DNA of 64,000 nucleotides from Cristatella mucedo (taxonomy: Eukaryota; Bryozoa; Phylactolaemata; Cristatellidae): positions 3,038,001-3,102,000 of the forward strand of contig WPIO01000018.1 in the NCBI GenBank assembly GCA_009760855.2, written 5' to 3'. Both the position numbers and the translations under genes were made by a program. The notes beneath the pieces were generated by a model. The model did no database searches, was not told the DNA's origin, and saw nothing but the letters and a program-made list of their open reading frames with translations. Shown here in pieces: positions 11,946-23,939 of this stretch; within the stretch, counting starts at the first letter, position 1, and every line of letters starts with the position of its first letter.

Positions 11946-12464
11946 CAGGGCGTGCAAGGAGCGTGGGTGAGTGCAAGAGTGCGAGAATGAGAGCTCTTTG
12001 GTTTTCCTGTCCTAACGTTCCCTGTAAAAACAGGCACCATGCCGCAGCTAGGATATAGGTCAGCCCTGACGTAGATGGCAGCCCCACCACCAGAGCCCCG
12101 CCTTAGTGCCTAGTGCTCAGGAAGTCGTCATAAGCCACAGCGACCACGCCCACTCATCTTGTTCGCTTCGTCGAGATTGAGGCTTATCAGGTTAGGCTGC
12201 AGCTAGTTTGGGTTGCGTAACCATGTCGACCAGTGCGACGCTCCTCGCTGCTCTCGTGATCGTGTCCGTCTGTGCAATCACGAATGTCGGTAAGTTAGTG
12301 AACGAGTTACCAAGCGAATAAATTCTTAAGTATGCATAATTTAGAGCGGTCACTGTTTTTTTTCGCTGCTTGCCAAATCTTTCATTAAGGCTTACCATCA
12401 TGTGTCACTTGCTGCTTGTTGGCTACATTCATCTGGGTCGGTGACTGTAGCGGCTGGTTCCAGG

Positions 12465-12955
12465 TTTTTATTAAATATATATCGAATATAGCAAAAGTAT
12501 AATTATGGTAGAAATATAGAGCAAATAAAGCAAAAATTATTATGGTATTTACGCACTTTCGATACATTATTACTGTTCTGCATCCCACCTCAAAGGCTAG
12601 AATAGTAAATTTCGTGTAACAGGAGCTTGAAACTGCCTCGCACAAAGCTGAAAAATTTAAATCAAACTTTTTGACTGTGCTTAATCACTGTCAGCTTAGT
12701 GCAGCCGCCGCCTGGCAGCAGTATTGCATCGCATCAGAAACAGCAATCGACTGAATAACTGCTGCATGACGGTATTATGCAATGTGATGCAGCATTTGGC
12801 ATATTTAGGATGCTGCTGCTGTCCTACTAGATACATTAACATCGTAGACCGAAGAAATGAATCATATCAAATACTTTCAAAGCGATAGTGAATAAAAAAA
12901 TTATCGTTTGTTCCTGTTCAGCACACGTACGTGGTACAGGTTACGGCCTTATTTT
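12465..12955. other. AT-rich insertion in the unit 1 NRP intron
   Basis: This stretch is absent from the introns of the unit 2 and unit 3 genes; homology breaks after 'tgactgtagcggctggttcc' and resumes near 12960. It is AT-rich and holds no coding sequence. No terminal inverted repeats or target-site duplication are obvious by eye. Confidence 0.5.
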
Positions 12956-13079
12956 AGTCAGTAATGGTTTCAATGTTGACCAGTGTTATCGGCGGTGCAG
13001 CGGCACATAGGTTATGCAACCTTTTCTGGCAGAGCCCGTCCACTCCCTCCTTGAAGCTAGATCCTGCTCTTCCTAGCCC

Positions 13080-13560
13080 AACGCTCCTAGCAGCATAAAT
13101 TGCCTGAATGTTCAGGGGCAGCTCAGGCTCTGTCGACCTAACACGACCTTGCTTGGCAACCTTCATCTTCTCACTGCCTTCTTCATTTGCAGCTCGCAAG
13201 GCTTTCATCTCTTCCCTGCTAGGCGACGGATAGAAAGGCATGTTAACCTGACTATTTTTGCAAATGCGGCCTACATCTAAGTACAAGCGTACTCGCAAGA
13301 CCCACTAGGTCAGTTTCCCAACACTAGACTTTGCTATTACAAGCCGGGCACCGAGCGAAAGCCATCAACGCCGTAGCCAGTGCGGCAACATCAAAGAGGC
13401 GACTTCCAAAAATAAAAGTATCACCCTCGTTCTGTTCTTTCTCTTTCACTACCCGTGGTTTTTTGGGTGTGGGCGTGGCGACACCACCCACGGGTCTAAC
13501 CGGCAGTACCCGCTGTCGTCCACGTTTGCGAGGGCTGCTCGATTCCCCTACACCACTCAC
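13080..13560 (-). pseudogene. Possible DNA-transposon (Mutator-like) protein fragment
   Basis: Two adjoining minus-strand frames. The upstream one (13560-13324) encodes a basic Ser/Pro/Arg-rich start, then GDTFIFGSRLFDVAALAT and FARCPACNSKV, with a CPxC pair. The downstream one (13298 down to about 13080) contains LPLNIQAIYAARSVGLGRAG. A hydrophobic segment before a Cys pair, and a LN..A.YAAR..G.G..G stretch, resemble N-terminal parts of Mutator-like transposase proteins of invertebrates. That family call is inference from pattern only. The fragment is broken and inserted in the NRP pseudogene intron. Confidence 0.4.
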
Positions 13561-14505
13561 CGAAACTCCTTAATTTACTAGAGTTGCATCACGGCCTGCA
13601 CTCACAGCACCAGCCGTGCACTGCCCAATAGTTGAAGAACGACGCGAGCGTAGCATTGAACCATTCATCTTGGAAGCTTGTGGGAGAACGTCCAACACGT
13701 GTCCGTTTGATTAAATGGCGGCAGATGGAAGAGGTCGGAAGTGGGTGGATGTTGGATTGGCTGTATGCATCCGGCTCAGAGGTCAACCTCCATAGTAACA
13801 GCTGTTTGCTGCTTTCCCTGCCCGCGATTATGCTATAGCTTTACAGTCGTCCGGGGGACGCCGTCTTTATTACTTCCGGTTCAGTCATGATCCAAAAACG
13901 TTACAATCTTTGATGGAAACAGTACCGGCAAGGAACTCTTTGCATTAATAGGCTTTGGCCGTGGTGTTACCACCAGGGAATGCCACGTAGCAAGGCAGCT
14001 TGGGTATAGCTACACAGTCAAACATGTTACAACTTTTATCGGACCTTGCAGGTGCCCCCACACAATATACTTGTACAGATAGACTAATGATTCATGACCA
14101 TGATTTAATTATTTTATAGCGAAAAAGTTACCATTTGATGTATTTATCGGTCTGGTTAGGCAAATCATGAAGAAATATGAGCGAAAATCACCACAAAGGA
14201 CGCCAGTTACTCACTTCCGGTATATTTCCGGTTAGACAACATCTCAGTCTTGAATTTTTTTAAATTTTTCCCAGTTAGTGTCGATCGACCAAATTTGGGA
14301 TTACATTCCTGAGATTTTTACCGTTTAAAAGACCACTAAAAAAATAATTGATTTTTTACCCAATTTTCGTAGGCTACCCCGCTAAGGAAAGGTCGGAAGA
14401 GTTAGCTGAAAGGTGCTTAAGAGCATCACTGGTTGCTGCCGACGCTGCTTTCGCTTAGAATTACTCATGATCAAAGCCGCACCGTACGTTTTCTGTTCAC
14501 ACGCC

Positions 14506-15431
14506 GACGATAAAACCGAACTGCTGCTCATAGGACACCCTAAGCGTGTGGCTGGATTAAAAGGCTTTGCTGTTCTAATAGGTGATGCTATCGTGCGACC
14601 TTCGCCACCTGCTCGTAATCTGGGTGTCGTGTTCGACAGCTGCCTCAATTTCAAAAGCTTCATTCAGAAGACTGCCCCTACAGCTAGCCATCACATCCGA
14701 TCCCTATCCAAGATTAGAAGCTGTCTCCCACAGTGGCTTGTAAAAAATTTAACTAGCTCTTTCGTTCTGTCTCGGCTTGATTATTGTAATTCCCTTTTGG
14801 CTGGGCTGCCAAAGAAAGCTATTATTCCACTACAGCGGACTATGAATATGGCTGCAAGGCTGGTCTTCAAGTCCCAGCGGTTTGAGCACGTGTCACCTCT
14901 GCTGAAAGAGCTAGGATGGTTGCCGGTTGAGCAAAGGATACAGAGCAAAGTTCTTACGCTGACCCACAAGGCCCGCCACGGCTTGGCTCATTTGTACCTA
15001 GCTGAACTGCTGCATGAGTTTCAGCCTGTTCGCGCCCTCAGGTCCTGTGTGGACAATAAATTAGCTGTCCCATTCCTCCGCTTAAAGACAGTTGGCGACA
15101 GAAGCTTTAGCTCTGCAGGTCCTAGACTGTGGAACTCGCTTCCACAATTCTTATGCAACGACAACTGCTCTCCAACTGCCGACTATGGCACATCTTTTTC
15201 AGCGGTCCTGAACTGCTACTTCTATGCTACTCACTACCTCAACTGCTCTCCTAACTCTGCTATGCTTCCCACTTTCTCTTTGTTGCGTGAGACGAAGTCT
15301 GTTGGCTACCGAATGCGTACCGAAAGCCGCTTAGGCTGTGAGTGCGCTATACAAAACTCTCCTGCGTAACACCCACATGGTCTTTATGACTTAGTGGAGT
15401 TACTGACGGAGATACATTACATTACATTACT
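14506..15431 (+). mobile_element. LINE-B insertion in NRP exon 2
   Basis: 5'-truncated LINE-B. Coding from DDKTELLLIGHPKRVAGLKG through [35 protein letters not shown] and GPRLWNSLPQFL to a stop at 15367-15369, then a 3' UTR and (ATTAC)n tail at 15413-15431. It is the best-preserved LINE-B frame with that at 60.5 kb, and has no internal stop over about 288 codons. The first 31 codons of the long open frame (from 14413) are NRP intron/exon sequence, not LINE. No target-site duplication is evident. Confidence 0.93.
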
Positions 15432-15999
15432 ACAGGAATAACAATAACAACAACAACTATAATGATGGCTTTCGGAGGAATAGCAGCAACAGCAATAACA
15501 ACAACGCTGGATATGGCCGCGGCAAGCGTGCCAGTGACTCTCTAGACTCGGCCACGACAGCGACGACAAAAAAACGCCATGCAAAAGGTAGCGGACATTG
15601 GCAACAGTAACAGAAGCGGACCTGAGCAGTAACTTACCGTGCACGGCTCGTTCGGCACTTAAAGAGCCGCCTTGACCATGAGCCCGCCACCGCCGCTGCA
15701 GCCACGCCGTGTGCATGTACCGCTCTTTGGTGTGCTGAGCGTGCTGTCAGCTGAGAAGAGTGGCTGCATTAAGTGGCCACTCAGCCGCGAAGCTCGAACG
15801 TTGGGCGGGCGACCAGCAGCTGCACTGTAAGAAGCGGTGCTCTGCTGGCAGGCGCCTTCTGGTCGAACGTCTGCCGTCTCAGGTATTATCGATGCGCCGC
15901 GGCGTCTAGTAGCCAGAATGATTGTACTCGTTGATTATCGGCCCGCCTAAAAAGAAAATTTCTTAGATTTAGCAAACCCGTTGTATTTCTCCGCCCATG

Positions 16000-17480
16000 C
16001 AAAGTCACCCCTACCACCGTAACCGCGACAAATATCGGAGGATTTTGGCTCGCGATGGCCTACGCCGCTAATGCATGCTTGGCCGGTGTACATAGCTGGC
16101 AACTTACGCCTGCCAAAGATCATTTTCGCACAGCCACCTACTCTTCTTCCATATCAACTTCATTTTGTCTGTCTCGGCGTCCTCGCGATCGCCGTCGGTA
16201 TTCTGAGTCCCGCCAATAGTCCCAAGTTCCGCCAAAAAAATACGCACCGGCTTTTGAACAGAAACGATCTAATAAAGGGCTCCTCGCACATCAAGACTCG
16301 AACCAGCTACGAACATTCGTCTCGCCCTCTCTTAGAGTGACGGAAGTCTTTTCACTATGAATGCCTAGGCGGACGAATAAGGCATTAGGGGTGAGTAGCT
16401 GGATCTCGGGCCTAGATTTCTAGCAGTCGTTCACCTTAGCCATCCGAATCGGGCACGTAGACGAGTCTCCTGCGTTATTCCTGATAGCTGATCGCGTCTT
16501 AGGCGACAGAAGCCTGCACAAGTAGTAACTGCGTGGCCCAGCTCTCGAGTCAGCAGATGAGCCGCCGCCTTTGGGCCGAGGTCTTTCCCCGTCGCTGCCG
16601 TCGTCGCCGCAGCGGGCACTCTGCTCTCTGCTCCCGTTCCGCGGTCGTTTACAAACGCCAACGGCGAGTCGCTTGCTGGAACTAAAAGGGAAAAGCTTTT
16701 CGCTTGGTTTTTGGCAGTAGTTGCTCTACGGCTACACTGTCTTCCGTGCGACACTGAAGCGGCTTAGGTCGTCGCGAGGGGGGGGGGTGACCGAGGAGAT
16801 ATTCTCTGCAAAGGTTATGCGGCACCGCTGATTGGACGTATTCTGTGAAGGCGTAGCCCAAAGTGCATCCGATTGTTTGTGCTGCTGTGAAGTCCCGGTG
16901 CTACCTCGGTGAAGAGAGACTCCGATCTCCCAATTCAGCCACGGTGTATTTTTGTGACGATCCACGAATAACAATACTATTAATGCCATAAGAAAACCAA
17001 TACTCTTTCAGGCCCTTTACTATTGTAAAAGAAGCGAATCTCTTACGGAACTGTTGATATCGCGAAGTAAATAAGACATGTTATATTGACCATAATGAGA
17101 ACGAAAGCCGCAGATGCCAATACGAGTAAATATACATGACGGCATCTTCTCAGCGATTTAAAAATCGTGCGACATTAAAGTCCATTTGCTTTGATAGCGA
17201 CTGTGCTATATTTCCGCTTGCTTACTCCACTGCGTTAAGTTAGTACCTTAACGTTAGAATTAATTCGTCAGAATCCGCTTGTAGTCTTCGTTTCCGAAAG
17301 AGCATGTGTGCATTATGATTTCCTATGCAAGCAATTGAAATTATGCATAATCTCTAATCACTTCTATTTTAGCGGGTTTGAGCACGCTATGATGATTATA
17401 TCGTGGGACGAACGGTAAGCCTGCACAATCACAATCTGTCAAGATGTTATTGCCGTATTAGAATCCTACATTTTTTCGCT
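16000..17480. other. No gene seen; spacer between units 1 and 2
   Basis: 15990-16160 resembles 31570-31720 (both contain a tgcatgctt/tgcacgctt, ccggtgt..catag block), so it is another shared segment. The open frames at 16431-16989 on the minus strand show no recognisable domain. 17000-17480 is AT-rich with nothing identifiable. Confidence 0.45.
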
Positions 17481-19139
17481 CCTGATAATGAAACTAGATC
17501 AAGTCCACAGCACTGCCCTTTCGAAAGCTTTCGCCGTTAACTAACCTGGAAGTGCCAGCAGATAATATCTTTTCGGAGTTGTTTCGCAATTTTGTTATAT
17601 GGAGAAAATTCTGGTTTGACGGCATATGCAAAAGGTTGCTAAAATATTTTGCCTTATTTGTGCGAGCGGGTTTAAGTTTATCCCCAGCTTGTAAAAAAGA
17701 TGCGACTTCCTGCACGGTCGATGCGAGCAGCGACGGTGCAGGAAGTGTCCCTAGCTGTTCAGCATGAAAGCATACAAACGGACGAGGCCATCGCAACCAG
17801 AAACGGAGAAGTGAACGTTACCTCAGATCTGTCCGGCGCTGCGGCTCTGTAAGCGCATTCCATTTTCTCGACCTAGCAGTTGAGCATGTCGCTGCATCGC
17901 TCCACTAGCCATGGCTGCACCCAACGCAGTCAGACGGGTATAGCTGCTGGAGGAGAAAGTGGTTGACAAGAAGATACTTGCCCCCGAGTGGGTTCAAAGG
18001 AGCGCTCACCATGTACTGTGCGCAGGGACGCAGGCTGTGATTTCAAAGAAGCGGATAATCCAACACTGATCACAGACGAAACACTTCACAGGTACTTGAC
18101 CGAGACGGGAAGAACGATGCTACGATTTGTCATCTCGATTGGTGCAAGACTCCTTTATCTAGTTTATTGATCTATTTTATCTTTAATCTATTTGAGTAAA
18201 GGAGACTTCTCTGGAAAAACTGCTGGATCTCTGCTGCTTTGTGGCGATTGGGGTCGTTTTGGGCTCCGCTGCTCTGCCAATTTTCTTGGCCTAGAAAAGA
18301 AGGTGTCGCTTCTGATTTTACCGTGACGTGAGTGATGTGCCCCCCACCAACATTCACGGGCCTCTGATGATGCTTGCCACCGCAAAGGCGGTGCGGTGAA
18401 ATTGCTGCTGGAGGAGCAGTCGTCTACTTAAGTAAGGTTTTTTGTAAAAACTGCTTGAACGTCAACGAAGAAAACCTATTTTTGCTTAGAGTCTGGAGTA
18501 ATCAGTTTTGAAGAGGCTGTACGCCTCTCAACGCTGTCTACGCTTACTTCAACGCCATACAAGGAAATAAGGGCGGGCAGAGGTGAGATGGTGTTGACGG
18601 CAGGATCATTGAATATGGTGCAGTAGTCCCACCTTCACTAGAGAGGTTATCTAAAGCCAGATCTAAAGCTCTGTTGGTGAAAAATAAAAAAAACTTACAG
18701 AGAGAACCAAATGGCAGTTGACATCAGCGCTCTGAATAATCCTTGGCTTTCGCTAATTTCAGGAGCACTGACGTAATGATAAAATCCTTAAAGCATTTCG
18801 ATGGAACGCGAGAACAGTGCATTAATATGTTGGGTCCTAACGAGGATAAATGCAAGGATGCTTCCCGTTAAACGTACTCGCATGAGCAACTGTTGGCTTA
18901 TTTCGGAAAATTTCTAAGTGGTCGAGAGAGGAATAAACTTGTACAAACAACTGGTTCTTGAAGCCAGTCACTCACAGTCGCCATAGAATAGACTTCGCTC
19001 GGGATATGGACTTGCTGTCATAAGATACGGCCGCTCATCGTTGCTGCAGTGTTCCACTACTGTGGGCGCTGCTGCATGCATTGGTGCTACGCCTAAAAGT
19101 CACTAGCCACGACATTCAGCCATGATTGTTACGTAAAGT

Positions 19140-19635
19140 AATGTAAAGTAAGGTATCTCCGTCTGTAACTCCAGATCGCCAAAAAGACTATATGGGTTTT
19201 GAGCAGTTTTATAGTGAAATCAAGGTCTAAGCGGCTTTCGCCATGATTTTGGTAGCCAATAGACTGAATCTCATAAACAATTTAAAATGAGTGGAGCAGC
19301 TGAGTTATGTGAGCAGTTGCGATAGTGAGTAGCATCGAAGTAACAGCTCATGACGACTGGAAAGAATGTGCGGCAATCAGGAGCAGGAAGTAGACCTTGA
19401 TGCATAAGAACGGTGGAAGTGCGTTACCCAAGTCGAGGACCTGCTGAGCTAAAGCTTGGCTTCTGTCATAAAAGGTCTTAAAAGTGAAGGCAACGGACAG
19501 CTAATATGTATAGTTCAGCGAGAACGTAAGGGCGCGAGGAGGCTGAAACTGGTACACAAGTTCAGCCAGGTATGAAGTAGCCGAGAAGTGGCGGACGCTG
19601 TGGATGTGGTTCATCAGCGTAAGAACGCCCATCTG
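19140..19635 (-). mobile_element. LINE-B, shared insertion of units
   Basis: Heavily decayed LINE-B on the minus strand with a remnant ATTAC-type tail (gtaatgtaaagtaaggtatc) at 19135-19155 and the conserved 3' UTR. The coding end is recognisable (ggacctgctgagctaaagc, gtggaagtgcgttacc). Its 5' truncation near 'cagcgtaagaacg' coincides with that of 2931-3412, marking the same ancestral insertion. Confidence 0.78.
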
Positions 19636-20924
19636 GAGCGATCGATGCTCGAGGAGTCGGATGATTGAAACGCTTTGAAAGTGGCTGGCCGCACCTTTAG
19701 AAGCGATTGAAGTCCGAATTCAGCTGCACAACGTGAGTAAAATGCTGCGACCATCCACGCGATCACTCGTTGCTTATAGTGTGGCCTCAAGATGGCAGCT
19801 TCAGGCCTGTTATCGCGGAAATGACAGGTGAGTCGTAGTTGGAAATGATCGGGCCACGAGCAGTGCCATGTGCCGATGGACATTCGCATGCGACCGTATT
19901 CACCTGATGGCAAGGAGTAACACAAGCAAAACCGAAGCACGGTTGGCTATGAACTTGAACCATAGTCCCGGTTTCGGGGAGCTGATTTGGAAATGCCAAC
20001 TGCAGCTCAAAAGTGATGAGGCAGTAGCTGGGTTATGCCGCTGTAGGTCGATTACATGGAAGCATGCTAGCAAAAGTGTGTGCAGGTTTATTCGAATTTC
20101 TGTCGTCTATACTGCGGATATAAAACTGCTCCGTGGAACTGATTTTGGAAAAGGAAGGATGATCTTAACGAACCTGATTCTGGAAGTTGCTCGGAGTTCG
20201 TAGCTTCCGGGTCACTTGCTGGGACGGGCAGTCGGAGAGGGGGGGGTTATTTTCAAGAGACTAATTGTGTGCATTTCAAGAAACTGCATGAAAAATTTCC
20301 TAAAACCATCGAGAACAATGTGGAATTAAAACCGGAGTGATTGCTAGTAGATTCGTTTGGTTGTGGCAGGCGCGTCAGAGTGAATCTTGATCAACGGTAA
20401 TTGATCAATATTATTCCTGGGACCTGAAGAAGCTCACTTCACCTGCTGCACTTCGCCAGCGTCATAATGATCCACTAATGACAAGCTGGCTTTCACTAAA
20501 CGCTTACGTTGGAGGTCGGTAGTGAACTCGGTGATCTCGCATCAGTGATAATGCACCGTTGATAGCAAGTGGCCAACGGCACCTGAAAACCTGAGCAGTC
20601 TGGGAAGCTGGCTCTGAAGCAATACTTCTTTTCTAAGAATCCAGTAACTGTCCCAAAGAAGCCAGATTCATACAGTAATTGCTATACAGTACCTAGTAAG
20701 ATTCCTTGTGACGACCGTGGATGCATGTCAGCATTAAGGATGAGCCGAGCAAGTACAAAAGTAGCGTTTCCTTAGGTCAACAAAGAGCAACCTATTTAGT
20801 CTCGAGTGGTGCTAGCAAGCGTAGCTCGATCGCATGCCAACTATGCCTCCGAAACTAGCATCTGTTAGCAGTTAGCAGGCTACCACACCTACAAGTGCCT
20901 GGATTTAGACACACTATTGCATCT

Positions 20925-21165
20925 TACTTTTTAGAAACGACTAATAATAGCAGGTGCGTGGGCGGTGCACCCCTTTTAGTAAACAGTAGGTGGCTGTGGC
21001 TGCAGCTATAAATGCGGCTGTGGCTCTGACGTCCTTGGCGGGGGAGGGGGCTGGAGGAGGGCCACCACTTCCTCCGATTAAGCAAGCCACTGCAGCGTTG
21101 AAACCGTCGCAACCGTCGCAATATTTCGCCATCCAAAGAAAGTCGCCTCTCCACAGAACAGCTCA
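20925..21165 (+). repeat. Repeat beta, unit 2 copy
   Basis: Starts ttagaaacgactaataatag at about 20931, then the CTGTGGCTG-rich block, a G-rich run, and cctccgattaagcaagccac. It occupies the same place in the unit as the copies at 4895 and 39825, so that insertion predates the duplication. Confidence 0.72.
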
Positions 21166-21324
21166 ATAAGTGCCTGCTAGCAGGTTGTTAATAGTAAATG
21201 TCGCTGCCAAAGCCCTAGCTTCTGTCTCTAGATTGCACGCTGGTTAATGCAGAGTGCAATGCTATTAATTAATAATTAATAATCCCTAGCTGATTAAACA
21301 GCCTCTTTTTGTATAGCGACAGAA

Positions 21325-21480
21325 GAGCCTTTACGGCTATTGCAACCGCTTGCAGTGGCGATAAAGAATCGCCCACTGCAGGAATCGAACCCACGACCTC
21401 GGAACCGAGGTCGTGAAAGCAACCGCCTAAGCAACCGCCTTACCTAGTGTGCCATCACGGATTGCCATGTCTTGCTACCA
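21325..21480 (-). mobile_element. tRNA-derived SINE or tRNA-like relic
   Basis: On the minus strand a B-box-like GGGTTCGATTCCTGC (21371-21390 region) is preceded by an A-box-like region (gatggcacactaggtaag). This is the internal RNA polymerase III promoter layout of tRNA-derived SINEs. A duplicated ggcggttgctt lies between the boxes. The stretch 21392-21415 is an almost perfect palindrome with 11-base arms and a 2-base centre. The cloverleaf is not complete, so I do not call a tRNA gene. Confidence 0.6.
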
Positions 21481-23249
21481 CCCCGTCGTCTTAAGGGCTC
21501 ATTTGCGTTTTCGCAAGGTCCTCGTGATAGTCGTCATCCTGCAGAATCAGAAGTCGCACTAAAGAACTTCTTCGATGCTTGCGTCCGAAGAGAAATAAGT
21601 AATAAACAAGAGGCCTGTCATCTGAAGTCTGGAGCTAGAAGCTCCTGTCGACTCTCGTTTCATCAACTTATGTTTTGCATTACGCTAGACCTGCATGGGC
21701 GAGGGCTTAATCGTTCCGGCAGTTACTTGTTGCTACATGCTAGTGCCACCAGAGGTGGATCGCTATGAATGACAGCTGCTTCGGCTGTGCCTTGGTGGTA
21801 GCAATGGCGAATCGCTGTCATAGGCTAGATGTACCTGAGCTGATACGCTGTAATATGCACACTAACTGTGTCGGCGGAGACTGACAGTGACTGGCTAGTT
21901 GTATCAAATGTGACTCCCTTCGCGTCATCATTTTGATGGCGGTCATGAATCTTCGAAATCACTACTTGGAATTTAAAATGAGTGGGAAACGTCCTTTCTA
22001 ATAGCTGCTTGCAACTTTGTAAGGCCAAAGATGCCTGCACAGGAAGTAACTGGGCAGCCCTGCTGTCAGCTAGTAAACAGCAGAGAACTTAAGCGAGTTT
22101 ATTGTCATCGGTGCCGTCACCACTATTTACGACTGCTCCCATTGGAACATGATTACAATTGACACGCCCATGAACAATATAAAATACCGAGGAACGGCGT
22201 AAATTCATCACTGCTCCCATTCAACCTTTAGTTACAAGCAGCACCCCAATGAACGATCTGTAATAGTGATGAACGGCATGCTTGCTGAAATTTCTGGAAC
22301 CAGCAAATAACCTGAAGTAGTCGCAGCATTTGAGAGCCGAGATTTGCTGCAACCGTCTTGCTTTCTAGTCTATTTTGAAACATTTATTGCTGGCAGATCT
22401 CAATACGCCTCTGATTTTATTACATGACACTGGTGAAGTCCTATGGGTCTTAAAGGCGTTTACAAATCTTCTCACATGAATTACGTTCGTCTGTCTCGAA
22501 GGTCAATTCTCTTGATGGTGAAAGCACTGAATCTTTGCCGGTCAGTGACCATCTTGCTGAGTCTAACTGACCCTGGGACAATAATTTTCACCAAAGCTCC
22601 CGATTTTGGGTCTCTCGTTTTCAGGGGTGCGTGTTTTTATGATTATTTCCCGGAAAACGATAGAAATTCTTCAGCGACTCCAACTGCTGAGTGTCTATCA
22701 CTGAATTTACATATATTGACGTTCAAATGACAACTACAGCTCAGACTGTGCAATCCTAGCTGTTAAGTGGCTTTTTTTAGATCTATATAAGAGTTTGTGT
22801 ATATGAAACCTAAAATTTATTTAGCTGGAGGCGATCTCACACGGTGTCAATGCAAAACGGACTCTGTTCAAGTTGTGGGCCCTCAGAAAACACGCCAGTT
22901 AGATGGCGTTTTATCGGTAGTCGAATGCATAGCCTGCTAAACAGTGGCACCTTGCATGCTTCTAGTTTGCGAGACACTGCTATATTTGCCTAGTCACTGA
23001 GTATCGATGTGCCGGCATGTCCGTAGCTGCTTAGTGGACATGTGCATATGTGCAGAGGGATTCACTGCCACTATAGCTGAAAACAGATGAGCAAACGTCG
23101 AGTAAGGTATGTCCCGAGGTCAAAATCTGATATGTTTCATATTTTTGTCCCCGTTTTAAAAAAGTCAATAATTTATTGCTTTGCTCGCGCTGGTAACAAT
23201 TAGTGCAGTCTGACGGGTCTCGCTGCTGACCGAGAAAGAGGACGCTGCC

Positions 23250-23640
23250 AGTCAAGAGTGGCCGACGTAGCACTGGAACGGCTCATGAAGAGCGACGCCT
23301 GCGGTGGTCTTACAGGAACGGATAATCTGAGCGTAGAATGCAAACGACCGACGGAGCTGCATCAGTGCCCTAACCGGATTCTGAGTCCGAGTGGCCACCG
23401 CTTTGTCACCGAGCGTGACGCTTGCTAGCATCTTCGGGACTAAAGCAGCTTGAGTCGGCAGTGCAGCGGCTCTGCTGCTTGCAGCATTTCCAAGGCCAGG
23501 ACATATTCGGGCGCCGGTTGGGAGAGCGGTTGCTAGTGCATTCCTCCCATGGCGAACTGTTGCTGAACAAAATGAAAACGACGGAGGCTGACGACGTTCA
23601 CTGCTAATGTGCATGAATCAAAAGAATAATGAGTCGACAC
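23250..23640. other. Block conserved in units 1-3, unit 2 copy
   Basis: Counterpart of 10160-10560 and 42760-43090. The longest minus-strand frame here is 120 codons (23252-23614) and includes RRQPPSFSFCSATVRHGRNA and SRAAALPTQAALVPKM. A plus-strand frame (23422-23607) is also open. No known domain recognised. Confidence 0.4.
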
Positions 23641-23939
23641 ATACCATCGCTGGCTGATACGCACTGTTGTCATCATGGGAGGCTCTCAGAGGTTTGCATA
23701 GCGATTTGTCGACTCGACATGAGCACGACTACTTATTTTTTTTCAAGTAAAATAAATTTCTTATGAGAACTCCTGGATTACCAACCCTTCGGTCGATGCG
23801 GTCTTTTCTGCTACATCACCCCGCCTAAAGCAAATTAGATCTGTCAACTGAATCGACCTTTCTAGTTTACTCTTTTAAGTGTCTGTGTGCATAGGCGCAT
23901 CCGTGTGTGCGTGGTGCTTCCAGCGAAAAAACTGTTATT

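Larger units (their letters stand above)
12223..15632 (+). pseudogene. NRP pseudogene of unit 1, exon 2 split by a LINE
   Basis: Exon 1 (12223-12289) is still open: MSTSATLLAALVIVSVCAIT, a signal peptide, ending at a good GTAAGT donor. The TATA box seen in units 2 and 3 is missing. The acceptor site at 14491-14500 has changed from CAG to CAC. Five bases into exon 2, at about 14506, a LINE-B begins, and exon 2 resumes at about 15430 (YYRN, Asn tracts, AGYGRGKRASDSLDSATT). An extra A in an A-run near 15570 shifts the frame, so the homologous stop (15630-15632) is out of frame. The poly-A signal near 15953 has decayed to AAAGAAAA. The intron also holds an AT-rich insertion (12465-12955) and a transposase-like relic. 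Confidence 0.85.

Noticed and set aside
14413-15369. 318-codon frame as a host gene
   Set aside because: The first 31 codons are NRP intron/exon sequence and the rest is a truncated LINE-B frame; it is an accidental fusion.
17494-17796. 100-codon minus-strand frame as a gene
   Set aside because: No recognisable domain, and no open counterpart was found in unit 3.
21325-21480. Functional tRNA gene
   Set aside because: Only box-like promoter elements are seen; acceptor and anticodon arms do not pair properly and a duplicated segment disrupts the body.
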